From the NCBI GenBank assembly GCA_031763025.1, contig JASSKH010000020.1, forward strand, positions 2,511,756 to 2,575,755: a DNA stretch of 64,000 bases, given 5' to 3'. Each line of letters begins with the position of its first letter. Position 1 is the stretch's first letter. Of the stretch, positions 1 through 10,345 are shown in pieces. The DNA comes from Macrocystis pyrifera (taxonomy: Eukaryota > Sar > Phaeophyceae > Laminariales > Laminariaceae). The position numbers and the translations under genes are program-made. The notes beneath the pieces are model-generated. The model worked only from the letters and a program-made list of their open reading frames with translations. It ran no database searches and had not been told where the DNA came from.

Positions 1-21
1 GGAGCGGGGGGACTTGGGACA

Positions 22-891
22 ATGACGGGTAGCGACGGCGACAAGGAGGCTTTCGCGTCGCTAGCCGACTTTGCAACCTGCAAGCAATGGATGGCGAACG
101 ATGTCGCCCAGCTCCAGGCGGCACTCCAGAGATCGATGAACGACATTATCGAAGCCTCCCGCCGTCCCGGCCTCGGGGAGAGAGCAGCGCCAGCAGGTTT
201 GGAACGCGTCCCCGGCAGCTCAGCTGCCGGGGCCTCCCTGCTGGACCACTCCCTCAGCAACGCCCTGCTGGGACCGACGGCCGGACAGTCGTTCGGGAGC
301 CCCGTCGCTGGAGTCCTCCCGCCGTCTCCCACCATCGCCGGCCAACCCGTCGATGAGGCCACGGGCGCCCGCGCGGGTCTGCGTGGGCCGCCCGAACCCC
401 AATCAGGGCAGGCTTGCCGTAGGTCTGGGGCGGGCGTTCTGTCCCGGCAGTACTCCGGCGGCGCTCCTCTCGCACAGGCTGGTCTGCTCGTGTGTGGTCC
501 CGGGAGGGTGGGCTACGATAGTGGTTTTAGGGCGGTACCGGTGCCACCGTGGGCCCAGCAGGAGGAGTCGGCTACGGTGGCGCTTTGTCCGGTACCGAAA
601 CCGCCCGCACCCAACTCGGCCAAGCGGGCGGGCTCGCATTCGTTCAGGGGGGGGGGGCTCAGCTACGGGGGGCGCCGGTGGTGCCGGCGCCTTCTCCGGA
701 CAGGCGGGCGGGCACGCCGCCGGCTCGGCTACGTCCCGGGCGGAACAGGAGCCAATGGCGCGCCATCGATTGCACTCGGCCACGCGGCCTGCGACGGGCC
801 TGGTGGGCCTGATGTCGGCTCGGATGTGTTACGGGGACGGCAGTGCCAAGACTCGGTTAGATCATCTGCGGTGGCCGCCTGGCTTCAATGA
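22..891 (+). pseudogene. Gag-like N-terminal frame of the DIRS-like relic
   Basis: An open frame of about 289 codons starts at an ATG at 22. Its first 50 residues look genuine, with a helix-prone stretch around AQLQAALQRSMNDIIEAS that could form a coiled coil. Beyond that it becomes Gly/Pro/Ala-rich and is probably low-complexity Gag sequence that changes frame near the G run at 650-660. I assign it to Gag only by position, because it precedes the zinc finger and recombinase. No catalytic motif is present. The left end of the element may lie outside the window. Confidence 0.45.
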
Positions 892-1636
892 AGAAGGCGG
901 CCGTGAAGGGGTACGTGGGAGCCACGGTCAACATTTCGGCTGTCGTCCATGACATGTTGGAACGTTGGACGACCTCGACTATGTCGCCTTCACACCGCGC
1001 GGGAGACTTGCATCAACCGTCCATTGGCACGAAACCTGAGCATTTTGGGGTACGCGATCGTTACGATCGCATCCCGCGGGCTCGCACACAACATGATGTA
1101 GACCTCCATGTGGCGCGCGCTTGCTAGGAGGCGCTCGGACGAACCTTCAGCGCGAGGGATACGATCCTCATGACCACGTTATGGAGCACTTTGCGGTCGC
1201 CGATCGCCCGGCAAACTAGGCCAGGCTGGCGGCTCTGGTCACCAAAAACCTGGCGACTATCACCCTCGACCTTCGCTGTGTCCCCGACTGCTGCGGCCAC
1301 GCTTGGGCCTACCCCTCGCCGGCGGAGTCCCTTTTCCATTATTCCGGGGCCTGGCCCCGCCTTTCCGGCTGTGTTGCCCTCGCCGGCTTTGTCAACGCCG
1401 GCGTCCAGCAACGCCGCCTTTTCTCCACCCCGGTGGCCGGGGCCGGGGGTGGTGGTGAATGCCGGCAGGGGGGGAAGACCGGCAGGTGCCGCTTCGGTGA
1501 CACATGCGTGTTCTCCCACGTCGGTCCCACTCGCCAGACAGGCAGCGACAAAAAGCGTAAGGCGGCTACCGGCGAGGGGGGTAGGCCGATAGCGGCATCG
1601 CAGCCAGCGACGCTGTTTCCGGGGACCCCTGGCTAA
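888..1636 (+). pseudogene. Gag C-terminal region with CCCH zinc finger
   Basis: The frame runs through in-frame stops near 1047 and 1095 and frameshifts before reaching a clear zinc finger at about 1458-1525. The spacing is Cys-x8-Cys-x5-Cys-x3-His (segments ECRQGGKTGRC and RFGDTCVFSH), the canonical CCCH type known to bind RNA. A basic tail (DKKRKAATGEGG) follows. CCCH fingers in place of the retroviral CCHC knuckle would be an unusual nucleocapsid. The segment just upstream (VMEHFAVADRPAN, then VTKNLATITLDLRCV) reads as protein across a stop, so this is a decayed gene. All four zinc ligands are intact. Confidence 0.55.
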
Positions 1637-1918
1637 GAGAGCCAAAGGAAAGGGCAGGCGGGGGCTGGGGATGGCGATCCATGTAACGGGAGTAGCAGCG
1701 GCGGCAGTGGCAGGGACAGTCGCAGCGGCAGCGGGGCGTCGAGTGGGGGAGGCCTTCACTCGGTCGGCGGCTGCGAACGTTGACGAATAGGGTGACTGGT
1801 CTCGTCCCTCAATGGGGGCGAGGCTGATCGTAGGGTGCATTGAAGCAGCAGCGCGAGTTGCACAGCTTGAACGTCCGGGGTCGGCGTCTATTGGCAGCCC
1901 AGGTCTTGGGGCCAGCGG

Positions 1919-2970
1919 GTGTCGCGCTATGCTCAGGAGCGCTGTAACCAGATCATCCGCCAGTCGGTTGCGCCGTCATCTCACCGAGCATATACGTCAG
2001 GTTTCGGGCCTCGAATCGTTTTGTTGTTTCGGGGGTTAATAAGGGTGGCTGCGTATTGCCCCTCGCCAGCCTCCGCTACGGGTAAGACTCAGGCGTTGCT
2101 AAAGTTCCTATCATGGTGTGCATTGGACGGCAACCACGCCGGCGCTGTTGCCAGTAAAATATTAGCCGTGTTCCACTGCGCAATCGTGCAAATGGAATTT
2201 CCCACGTCGTCCAAACTTGTTCAACGTGCATTGCAAGGGGGGCACGGTCGCACATTGCCGCCGGTACCTCATACAAAGAATTCGTCGCCCTATCTCGTGG
2301 GACACGTCGCTGAGAGGACAGGGCCTGTCCTTGTCGGGGGGCCCGGGTGGCCGAGTTCTTTAGCTGTCGTTGGCATTGGGCTATTTATTTGTTTTTCATG
2401 GCGAAGTCTGACGAAATATTCGCTTGTTCGTCCGGCGTAATACACCCCGTGCTTTCTTGACGAGGGGTGACGTAGGGGCATTCGCGGAGAGCGGCGGTTG
2501 ACCTCGTTGCAGTGGCGTCAGGGCACCAGCACCAAGGTCCTGTTTCGGGGCCATAAAGCTTCCAGGCTCAGCAAAGATCGGGTGTTGTGCGCACACGCGA
2601 CGACTCTTTCGGGGCGCGTTCCGGGGTAGGAGCAGGCGGCGGTGCCGTCGCTCTCATGGTGGAGTTGTTGTCGTGATATCCGACGCTGCCAGAAAGCGCC
2701 CCCCTGTGGTCGTATCGGTACGGTAAGGAGGTCAAAGTCGTGAGGTACACGCAGGCCCTCGGGGCACGTCCCGAAGGGATAGCGGGAGCAGGAGACGATG
2801 CCAGCGAAGTCGGCCTCCGCTCATTGCGTATTGCGCAACCAATACGCTGGCGGCCAGGAGGAAATGCCGTGGAGGGCGATCTGAGAGAAGGTAGATGGAA
2901 GTTTTGAAGGTTTACCTAGACATACATCCGCAATAACTCTGAGGACGCGTTTATTGTATCTCGTAAACTA
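1919..2970 (+). pseudogene. Tyrosine recombinase (integrase) of the DIRS-like relic, frameshifted
   Basis: The core-binding part reads from about 1922 (SRYAQERCNQIIRQSVAPSS) into KTQALLKFLSWCALDGNHAG near 2085-2140. The catalytic part needs at least three frames. Around 2464 one frame gives LTRGDVGAFAESGG. Around 2707-2900 another gives SYRYGKEVKVVRYTQAL followed by EVGLRSLRIAQPIRW. In tyrosine recombinases this box is His-x-x-Arg. Here it is Arg-Ser-Leu-Arg (2818-2829), so the box-II His is replaced while the Arg is kept. A frame change then leads to YIRNNSEDAFIVSRKL at 2923-2970, whose first Tyr is the probable nucleophile. The enzyme strand-exchanges circular element DNA; this copy should be inactive. 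Confidence 0.7.
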
Positions 2971-2990
2971 TTAAATAGCAGAGACGGGAA

Positions 2991-5084
2991 AGATAGGGCA
3001 GAGCCAGCCAGGCCAGGGGCTTAACACCGTTGTATCGACGCGACCTCGAAATTGGGGTATGTCAATGGTTTACTACCATTGGGGGTCTAGGTCGTCAGAG
3101 ACTGCGTTTGTTAGAGCGCGGGCCAGACGGCTGGGGGGGGGGGGGCTCCCGGACACTGGCAGTGCGATAGGCAAAGAGAGTCAGCGGCCGGTGTCGCGCC
3201 TCTCGTACCACGCCAGTGGATCCCCCCCCCGACGTCGCAGAGAATACTAATAACATGACAATTCAAAGGATAAACAACGAATCGTAGTATCTCTAAGTTC
3301 ACGTGAGATGCCTGTTTGGTTCACAACCGACGGAATTAATTATTTATTGTCATGGGCTCTACCGACGGAAACTAAATGGCTTTATATTTTCAGAGGCAGA
3401 GAGAAGAGAAGAACGACCATACTCGCCCCGTGCCCCCTTCTAGCTTCTCGTGATAGGTGCACGAGTAGAGCACGGCACTGTTCGCTGCCGATTAATAGGC
3501 CTAGAGGCTAGGCCTGCTGTTGTGGTTTCTCCCGCCCACCCGCCCCTTTCTTCATTCGAAGGTGGGTGGAACGGAGCAGCCACATGGTGCTGGCCACACC
3601 GTATTATACTTTTATTATGGTTTGAGATTAACTGGTTGCATAATGCTAAATATATTAATAATAATTATAATAATTACAATAGCAGTAGTACCTACAGTAG
3701 TAAGTAGCAATAATAGTCGTAGTCGTTGCGGTGTTCGCTATTTCTGTTGATGTTTGCATGCTGTGATGTGGGAGAGAGAGATGGTAAGGGTTCCAAGAGA
3801 TGATGATGATCCACAGAATAAGTGTGCCACAGGTGTCTGTGCTTGGCTTAACTCAGACTTACAGTAGTATGTCTTGGCGTTCTCTTATTTTATTGATGCA
3901 AGGCTTGCTCGAAATGGAATGTGGGATGAGTGAGAAGGGAGGGGGGGGGGAGCGGATGGTCTATGAAGCCAGAAGTATCAGGTACATGCGTCACCTTCAA
4001 CTTCAATAGGTCAACACCCCGTAAACCTGACGTAAGGGCATACCACGCGCGTAAATCTCCGTCTCCTCGGCTACTTAGATACTATCCTGCGTATCCTTTT
4101 AGCAAATTTTAGTACTTTATTCCAAATATTAAACGGGGTACGTACATGTACGAAGGAATTTTAGCCTGCGTACCTGATACTACAAATACTAAAAATATTT
4201 CTCCAGACGGTGAAAGGAGTGAGCTCTAACTGGAATAAAAAATATTTAACAGCCCCTACTGATGGTTGGTCTATTGACTACAAACCTAGATACTTTATCA
4301 CAATGGCCTACCCTGAATAGTGGTAGATGCAGATCCCACGACCATACATAGATGGCTACTTAGACATCAGCAAATCAAAAAGAGGGGGGTGGAAGATACT
4401 GCTATTCAAAACCGCCGACAGCTCAACGAGATCATACACCAACCCGCACCTCGTAGATGAGGGTAAGACGCCTCTGGTAGGGGCGGCATTCGTGCTAGAG
4501 AAGAAACACACACAGAAAGCAAAAACGTAAAGACACAAGGGGATGTTGTACGTGGTACAATATGAGACCAGCAATACCAATAGGCGGCCGGCAACTTTGG
4601 GGCCGACGTAACAAGTCGTCAAAAAGCGCGGTGAAAGCTATGCGAAAATCGGGAGACACCGAGCAAGGTAAGGCACGAACTAGAAAGCTAGTGAAAAGGC
4701 CGGAAATAGACTTGATATAGAGCGAAGTCTACATGAAGCTAGAGCGCGAAGGACGCAACAAGGTCCCCACGTGTTTGTAGCAAACGCATTAACGGAGAAA
4801 AAAAGGACCGGAGGAAACAAGGATAAAAAATAAATACTAAAACCATTAAAGACCGAAAGACCGCCCCGAAAAAAGGGCAAAAGGAAACACACAAAAGTAG
4901 ACCCTAGAAGTACAATGACATATTAGTTGCGAATTGCGTCCTAGCGACACAAACGAAACGCGAGGTGCTAAATGATCAACACACAAAGCGAACGTGTATC
5001 AAAGACAACGGACGCATAGAACACACCAGTCCCGAAACGAGTACGCGACAATCTAGCGCATCCGTCGACCATCAGCTACGGTTA
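2991..5084. other. No recognisable gene
   Basis: This stretch has short frames only, a G run at 3130-3146, an AT-rich TAA-type tract at about 3645-3710, and a purine-rich plus strand from 4620 to 4900. I see no domain, repeat family or RNA gene that I can support. Confidence 0.6.
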
Positions 5085-5402
5085 ACTGGTCGGGCGGATG
5101 AGCGATGGGGCGGGTGCACTAGCGTTGCGGAGTACTCCGTGTCTTAGTCTCCCGGCCTGATGACGCTGAAGGCACCAGGATCCTTGAGTCGCGCGCCGCG
5201 AAGTGGCGCAAAGGGATGGAAGGAGTTTAATCTTGATCGAGCCGGGGTCGTCGAGGAAGCGGACGCTGTAGGAGTCAGCGGAGGAAGTGTCGGTCGAGGT
5301 GCGCGGGGCAACTTTGCCCAACCCCCAGAGACCATCGCAGGCCTTGTACCAGAGGTGTATCCCGGCAGGTATAGGTGAAGAGCTGAAGCGGTGAAGCCAG
5401 AA
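5085..5402 (-). pseudogene. Tudor/SH3-like C-terminal domain of the gypsy polyprotein
   Basis: The minus strand reads PAGIHLWYKACDGLWGLGKV, then SYSVRFLDDPGSIKIKLLPS and TQGSWCLQRHQAG in one frame. An aromatic pair near the start, Trp-Tyr-Lys then Trp, a basic strand and V-R-F-L-D-D are the usual pattern of Tudor-type SH3-like barrels. It sits after the chromodomain, so the polyprotein carries two candidate chromatin-reader modules. Only a structure prediction could settle the fold; the reading frame itself is clear. Confidence 0.55.
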
Positions 5403-5599
5403 GGTACGAGGTACGAGGCTGTACCCAGGAGCGAAGAAAATTTCACTCCCCGGGACCGCGATAACTCACGTTGAGCGGCCCCGATGCGCATTTGGGGGTA
5501 TAAACGGTTGGCCTGGTGGTGCTGTGAAGGGATGCCCGAGCATTAGCGGAGGACGTGGGCTCGGTGGAGCTGTAGGTCACGTTCGTGTTCCCAAGAAGG

Positions 5600-6010
5600 G
5601 CTAAGGAGCCCGGCCCAGTGTGTTTCGTACATCACGGCGAGAACACCTCGCCTACCACGAACGAGTTGGTGTCCCGAGATCTGGTCGACCTCGAGGCGTT
5701 CGGGCGGTGGGGAGATGTCGTCGAAGGTGACGTGGCAGGGCCGGGACTTGGTGGAGAAGGAGCTGAGAACGTATTTGGCCATGTCGGCCGGTAGGTGTTT
5801 CGGAAAATCGTTGATGTCGTCCGGGCTGCGCCCGGGCATTCGGCGGAGAACGGAGACGCGGCGTTTGGTGTCAATTGCTGACATGTCCGAGGGAAGGTCG
5901 AAATACAGGAGCTTGCCGTGAAGGGGCCGCCCATGTGGAACGGCTGAGGCTGGTGCTGGGCGCACGGTAAGGATCTTGAACGTGCCAATCTAGTTGAAGG
6001 AGAGTTTACT
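5600..6010 (-). pseudogene. Integrase C-terminus: GPY/F-like segment and chromodomain
   Basis: At about 5987 the minus strand reads IGTFKILTVRPAPASAVPHG, matching the place and pattern of the GPY/F motif (here Gly-Thr-Phe). A spacer follows (KLLYFDLPSDMSAIDTKRR). At about 5697-5600 comes RLEVDQISGHQLVRGRRGVL, THWAGLLSPSWEHERDLQLH. The Ile-x-x-His, Arg-Gly, Trp-x-Gly and Ser-Trp-Glu pattern fits a chromodomain, the module that targets chromoviruses to chromatin marks. The frame is open from 5965 to 5543. Confidence 0.75.
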
Positions 6011-6189
6011 TTTGAAAACGGTGGCGCCGGTGCCTTTCTTGGCGGCTTGGCGAAAAGTGGCAGCGGTGTTATAGATTTATGCCCAAACGTCGACAGAGAA
6101 CGCAAGGGAAAGGCGGAGGGCGTCCATGATGGGAGCGTTGCGGCCGTCGAAACGCGGGACGTAGACAGCGTGGAGTCCCCAGACGGCGC

Positions 6190-7080
6190 GTTAGGCGCGT
6201 TGCTGGCGAGTGGCGAGGTCGATGTATGCGAGCTGGCCCCGGTTGAGGCTTTGATGTCCGCCAATGCTGGGAGAGTCGAACACGACGAGGGGGGGGTGGC
6301 GAGGCAGTCGGCCAAAATGTACTCCGTTGGTGGCCAGTCCGGTGGTGGCGCTGACGGAGTTGTTGTAGGCGCGTTCGACGTAAGGAAGATGCAAGTCCCA
6401 ATCGTTTGGTAGTTCGTTTCTGACCATGGTAAGCTTTAGGCCATGGTGTGGTTGACGCGCTCGACGCCGCCGTTGGTGCAGGGGTAGTAGGAACTCGTTC
6501 AGATTGTCGTTAATGTCGAAGCGCTTGTAGAGAGAGTGAGAGGGTGTGGCGCATAATTTAAGGCCGTTGTCGGAAAGGACTGTAACGGGGCATCCCCAGA
6601 GAGGGATGTATCGATCGACGAGAGTGTCGGCCGTGCCGGATGCTGTGAACTCGGCCTCAGTAGTGGCGTAAATGTCGGCGCGGCGGCTGAACCGGTCGGT
6701 GAAAAGGAGGATATATGCGTTGCCCCGAGGCGTGATGGGCAAGGGCCCGCAATCGTCGACGCTGACGAGAATACCGGGGCTGTTTGGTAGGTAGCGGCAG
6801 GGAGAGGGTGGGTCGACCAATTGATTGGGCCGATGACTTTCGCGCCTGGCGCCTGAGGCAGCGGTGGGGCCACCAGCGGGTGGAGATGTCCATGCTAACC
6901 CATCAGTAGAAGCGCATAAGCATGCTGAGTGTCCGAGCAACACTCAGGTGGCAAGCGGTGATGGAGTGGCATGTGAGTGGGACCCACGGTCGCATGAACA
7001 TTGGGATGTAAATGCAAGGTGGCGACGTGAGGGGCTGCGGCGTAATCGTGCGAAGTTGGTCCAGGGGAGCCATGTGTGGT
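6190..7080 (-). pseudogene. DDE integrase catalytic core with broken zinc finger (gypsy relic)
   Basis: The N-terminal HHCC finger is visible at about 6990-6840 (CHSITACHLSVARTL, then HRCLRRQARK). Both His and the first Cys are present, but the last Cys is Arg. The RNase H-fold core follows: GILVSVDDCGPLPITPRGNA with the first Asp near 6755, SRRADIYATTEAEFTASGTA, then WGCPVTVLSDNGLKLC with the second Asp near 6570. The third catalytic residue lies in NGGVERVNHTMA at about 6475-6440, one frame away from the rest and followed directly by a stop. Family members insert element cDNA into the host chromosome. Frameshifts make this copy non-functional. Confidence 0.88.
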
Positions 7081-8252
7081 TAGTGAATGAGGAGGACGTC
7101 GGTTGAATGAAACCGACCTTTCGCGGCGAGGGCGAGGGCCTCCGAGCGAAGTGGGCGACGGGGCGACGGAATGTAGTCCAAAAGGTCGCCCGGTGGTGGT
7201 GGAGGTGAGCCCAAGCAAATATACCGTATAGCAGCTGAGCAAAGGGGTTCTATGCGTTGTTCGCGCGCCCAGTCCGTGGAAGTGTAACGCTCAACGAAGG
7301 AACTAAGGTGTGGGTCGTCGGCAGACCAGACAACGGGTTCAGCTAGTGGGAGCGGTCGAGTAGGGGGGAGCGGGGGAGAAGGCCTTGGGGCGGTGGATTG
7401 TGATGGTGGCAGGAACACTGATAGCATAACGCTGGCTGGAGTCGCTGATGAGGGCGAGTCTTGAGCAGCGCTGCGAAGAGCTGCATCCGGTCGCCGAGGC
7501 AGTGGCCTGGGTGCGACGGTAGTCTGACGGCGGTGGGTTCGCGAAGTTCTTGGGACTGCTGCAGCTGAAGTTCGACTGCAAAATCCGTAGTCCGTAGAAG
7601 TAAGGGGTATCCGAGCGGCAGCGCCCGAACGGCGACGGGTCCGAGAACAAATTAGACCCGACGAGGGACGAAGAGTGGCCGAAGATGAGACGCCCACGGT
7701 GGATGATGGAGAGATGAAGCGTGGCCTGAACGCCACACCAGCAGGAACGCCAGCGGTCACGGCGGCTTTCTCGGAGCTGGAAGGCAATTCGGCGGTGGGA
7801 TCGAGGATACAGAGGTGACCGACGAACGCGCTGCGAGATGAGTCGACGGTGAGGTCGTGGACAAAGCGGCGGCCGGCGGGAAGTCTGCGAGGTGATTCAG
7901 TGGTGGTATCTTCAGCAAAGCGGGGGCCGATGGGCAGGCTGCGAGACGATCCAGCGGCGGTTTCTTGGACGGCAGCAGAAGCCACAGTAGAGTAGGGAGT
8001 ACGAACCAAGTCCGAGTTGTTCATACGTGGTCCGATCGTCGGTGCAAGAAAGTGGCGGGATGGTGACGCAGGGAACGGGTGTCGGTGGGACGAGTCCACC
8101 CAAAACGATGTCCGAAGTGAAGGGGTCGATCGGAGTAAGACCACAGGCTTGGAAGATGAAGATGTTGACGGTGTAGGAAGTGGTGAGGGGGTTGGGTCCA
8201 GTGAGGTCGAGATCGGTCGCGGGTTGTGAGAGTCGAGAGAGGAAGCCGGCAT
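7080..8252 (-). pseudogene. Pro/Ser-rich linker between RNase H and integrase, 390 codons
   Basis: This is the longest uninterrupted frame of the element. Most of it is Pro, Ser, Thr and Arg with no fold visible. The last 80 residues are more regular (FVERYTSTDWAREQRIEPLC, then SAAIRYICLGSPPPPPGDLL) and resemble the segment that precedes the integrase zinc finger in related elements. A long disordered linker here is unusual for Ty3/gypsy elements generally, which have RNase H and integrase close together. Its function is unknown. It may be partly out of frame with the ancestral protein. Confidence 0.5.
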
Positions 8253-8292
8253 TGCATTTAGCTGAGCCTCTTCCGTACTCCGGGGTGTAAGA

Positions 8293-8835
8293 CTAAGAAT
8301 AGAGGAATTTCAGCCAAGTGTGGACGCGAGCGTTGTGTTCGCCAACTGAAGTAACACTCTCAAGTACCTTGCGATCAGAGTAGATGTAGAACTGGGTGGA
8401 CCAGAGGTAGCCGCGGAGGCGTTTGATGGCCCAAACGATGCTACCGGCTTCGAAGTCGAGAGGGGTCCAGGATTGTTCGTTGTCGAGAATGGTGCGGCTG
8501 ATAAAGACGATGGGACGGATGAAACCGTCAGGTTGTTCTTGTTCGAGAGTCGCCTCAAAACAGTCGATGCTGGCGTTGCAGTGGAGGCGAAAAGGTCGGG
8601 AGTTGTCGGCGACGGCATCCCAGTCTGGGTGTAGCAAGATCGGAGGGGTAGCGAGTTCGTGGGGGATGTGCAGAACCATAGTTTCCATTTCCGGGGTGAA
8701 AACGAACTTAACGCCTTGTTTGAGCGGGGCGTTGATGGCTTGGAGCCTAGTGTAGAGGTTCTTCAAGAATTTACGGTAGTATCCAATTCGTCCCAGACGT
8801 GAGCGTATTTGCTTGGTGTTTGTAGTCATGTGCAT
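8293..8835 (-). pseudogene. RT connection and RNase H domain (gypsy relic)
   Basis: An open minus-strand frame of 180 codons begins in the RT C-terminus (GYYRKFLKNLYTRLQAINAP) and continues into an RNase H-like fold: RPFRLHCNASIDCFEATLEQ, then ERTILDNEQSW-type sequence, LDFEAGSIVWAIKRLRGYLW and FYIYSDRKVLESVTSVGEHN. In gypsy RNase H the first acidic residue is in a C-D-A-S context. Here it reads C-N-A-S (Asp to Asn), a likely catalytic loss. The later Glu (DFEAGS) and Asp (YSDRK) remain. It would degrade RNA in the cDNA hybrid. Confidence 0.85.
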
Positions 8836-8879
8836 CTAGGGTAGAGCGGCAACCTTGTCAGCGATAGGACTAACGCCGG

Positions 8880-9723
8880 AGGAGGAAATGGTGTGTCCCA
8901 AAACGTCGGCAATGGTAGCGCCAAGCTTGGCTTTGGAAGGCTAGGGTGTGAGGTTGTGTTTTCGAAGGCGTTCGAAAAGGGAGTGGGAATTGGTGACGTG
9001 GGCAGCGGGATTGGGGTCGAAAACTATGGCCGCTACGCGGTGAAGGCCGCTGATGTCCTCGTTGAAGACCTTGACGAACCAGCCAGGCGCGGCCCTGCTG
9101 CCTTGAAGCATGACGACCCACTCGAAGAGTCGGGTGGGCGAGCAGAAGGCAGTCCGGGGTATGGTGTCCTTGTCGATGGTGATTAGGTGCAACCAAGACA
9201 CGAGGTCAAACAGAGAGAAGATGCGGCCTTTTCAGAGGGAGTCGAGGACTTGATCGACGCGGGGGGTGGGTAGTTGGCCCAGGGAGCTGATGGCGTTAGA
9301 CTTTGTGTAGTTCACGGTTGTTCGAACGTTGCCATCTTTCTCGGTAATGGCGACCATAGGGCTGGCGTATGGAGAAGTAGAGTGCTGGATCAGGCTTGCA
9401 GCCAGATATTGGTCGAGCACAGCGTCGGCCTGCATGGCGAGAATAGGGTTAATACGGTAAGGGCGGGAAAAGACGGGGGCGCTATCCGGGGGGATAGAAA
9501 TCTTGAACATAATAAGGGAGCACGAGCCGACGTTCGGTTTTGGACGTGGAGAAAACATCGGCGAACTCGCAGACATCTTCCCCCAGGGCTGTGATGACCG
9601 ACGGGGACCAACCAGAACCGCGGACGAAGAAGGAGACTTCGCGGGTGTGTAGCAGAAGTCGGTCCCAGAGGCGGAGGAAGTGTCCGTTGGTCGGGAGTTA
9701 TGCGTTCCTGGAGTTAGCGGCAA
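8880..9723 (-). pseudogene. Reverse transcriptase lacking the YxDD box (gypsy relic)
   Basis: The N-terminal part (9723-9232) contains PVFSRPYRINPILAMQADAV and a fingers-like segment ending PTPRVDQVLDSL. After a frame change, 9201-8941 reads ITIDKDTIPRTAF and FEWVVMLQGSRAAPGWF, the family's template and primer grip region. At 9030-9010 the protein goes from GLHRVAA straight to IVFDPNPAAHV, where Ty3/gypsy RTs have the catalytic Tyr-x-Asp-Asp box. The reading frame is preserved, so this looks like a small in-frame deletion. The next codons (LFERLRKHNLTP) continue the RT thumb region. The enzyme cannot be active. Confidence 0.8.
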
Positions 9724-9881
9724 GTGGTCTTGGGGGGATCCGCAGGCGGTGTACCGTCGTCGTGCACGGGGATTTTGTCGGGCAGGGCCTGCACGCCGGG
9801 AACAGCTGAGGATGGAGGTGACGTCGCGGGGAGACTTGAGTGCTGAGACCGGAATTTTTACGAAAGGAGAAGAGGAAGTCC

Positions 9882-10290
9882 TCAGAAGGTCGTCTGGTTC
9901 CAGATCAATGAATCCCGAGAGCGGGATATTTTAATAGCCGTTGGCCACGAAGATTTCGGTTTCGAGGGAAAAGCCGTCGCGGGGAAGCATGTCAATGAGG
10001 TAGTGGCCAGTGGACGCCGGAATACCGGAGGGACGCACCAGATTGACAAGGACGAGAGATCGCGCAGCCGAACGTGAGACTTCGTGATCGCCGGCAAACT
10101 CGAGGTGTAGGGTGCCGGGGAAGGTCGGTTGTCGTGGATGAAGGTGGATAGGCCATCCTTATAAGGAGTGGTTAGGGAGAGCTCGGACGTGGCGTTGTTG
10201 CGCTTCATACGGGCCCAAGCTTCAAGGGAGATGACGGTCTGTAGGGAAGCGATGTCGAGGAGAGCCACTAGGCCGTAGCGGTTGGATGCG
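9882..10290 (-). pseudogene. Retropepsin-like protease with altered active site (gypsy relic)
   Basis: The minus strand reads LVALLDIASLQTVISLEAWA from about 10277. Retropepsins carry Asp-Thr/Ser-Gly inside a hydrophobic LLD-x-x-S/A context. Here the catalytic triplet is Asp-Ile-Ala, so the Asp remains but the Thr/Ser and Gly are lost. The following 100 codons are open but in a frame rich in Ser and Pro, suggesting a later frameshift. It would have cleaved the Gag-Pol polyprotein. The identification depends on this motif plus its position just before RT. Confidence 0.65.
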
Positions 10291-10345
10291 GTGGGTTCAC
10301 TGTTTACGTTGATCCTGGTCGTGAAGGAGGCATCGTCGACGGTAA

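Larger units (their letters stand above)
1..2990 (+). mobile_element. DIRS/Ngaro-like tyrosine-recombinase retroelement, decayed
   Basis: A GC-rich block contains, in order, a Gag-like frame, a CCCH zinc finger and a tyrosine recombinase, all on the plus strand and broken by stops and frameshifts. This is the protein set of DIRS-type retroelements, which integrate with a tyrosine recombinase instead of a DDE integrase. The reverse transcriptase and RNase H expected in such elements are not visible between Gag and recombinase, so the copy is internally deleted, non-autonomous, or has its RT left of the window. No terminal repeats were found. A Crypton (recombinase without RT) is a weaker alternative because the upstream Gag-like part would be unexplained. 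Confidence 0.7.

Noticed and set aside
1124..1840. 238-codon minus-strand frame in the DIRS-like region
   Set aside because: GC-rich antisense shadow of the Gag and recombinase frames; Pro/Ala/Arg bias and no motif.
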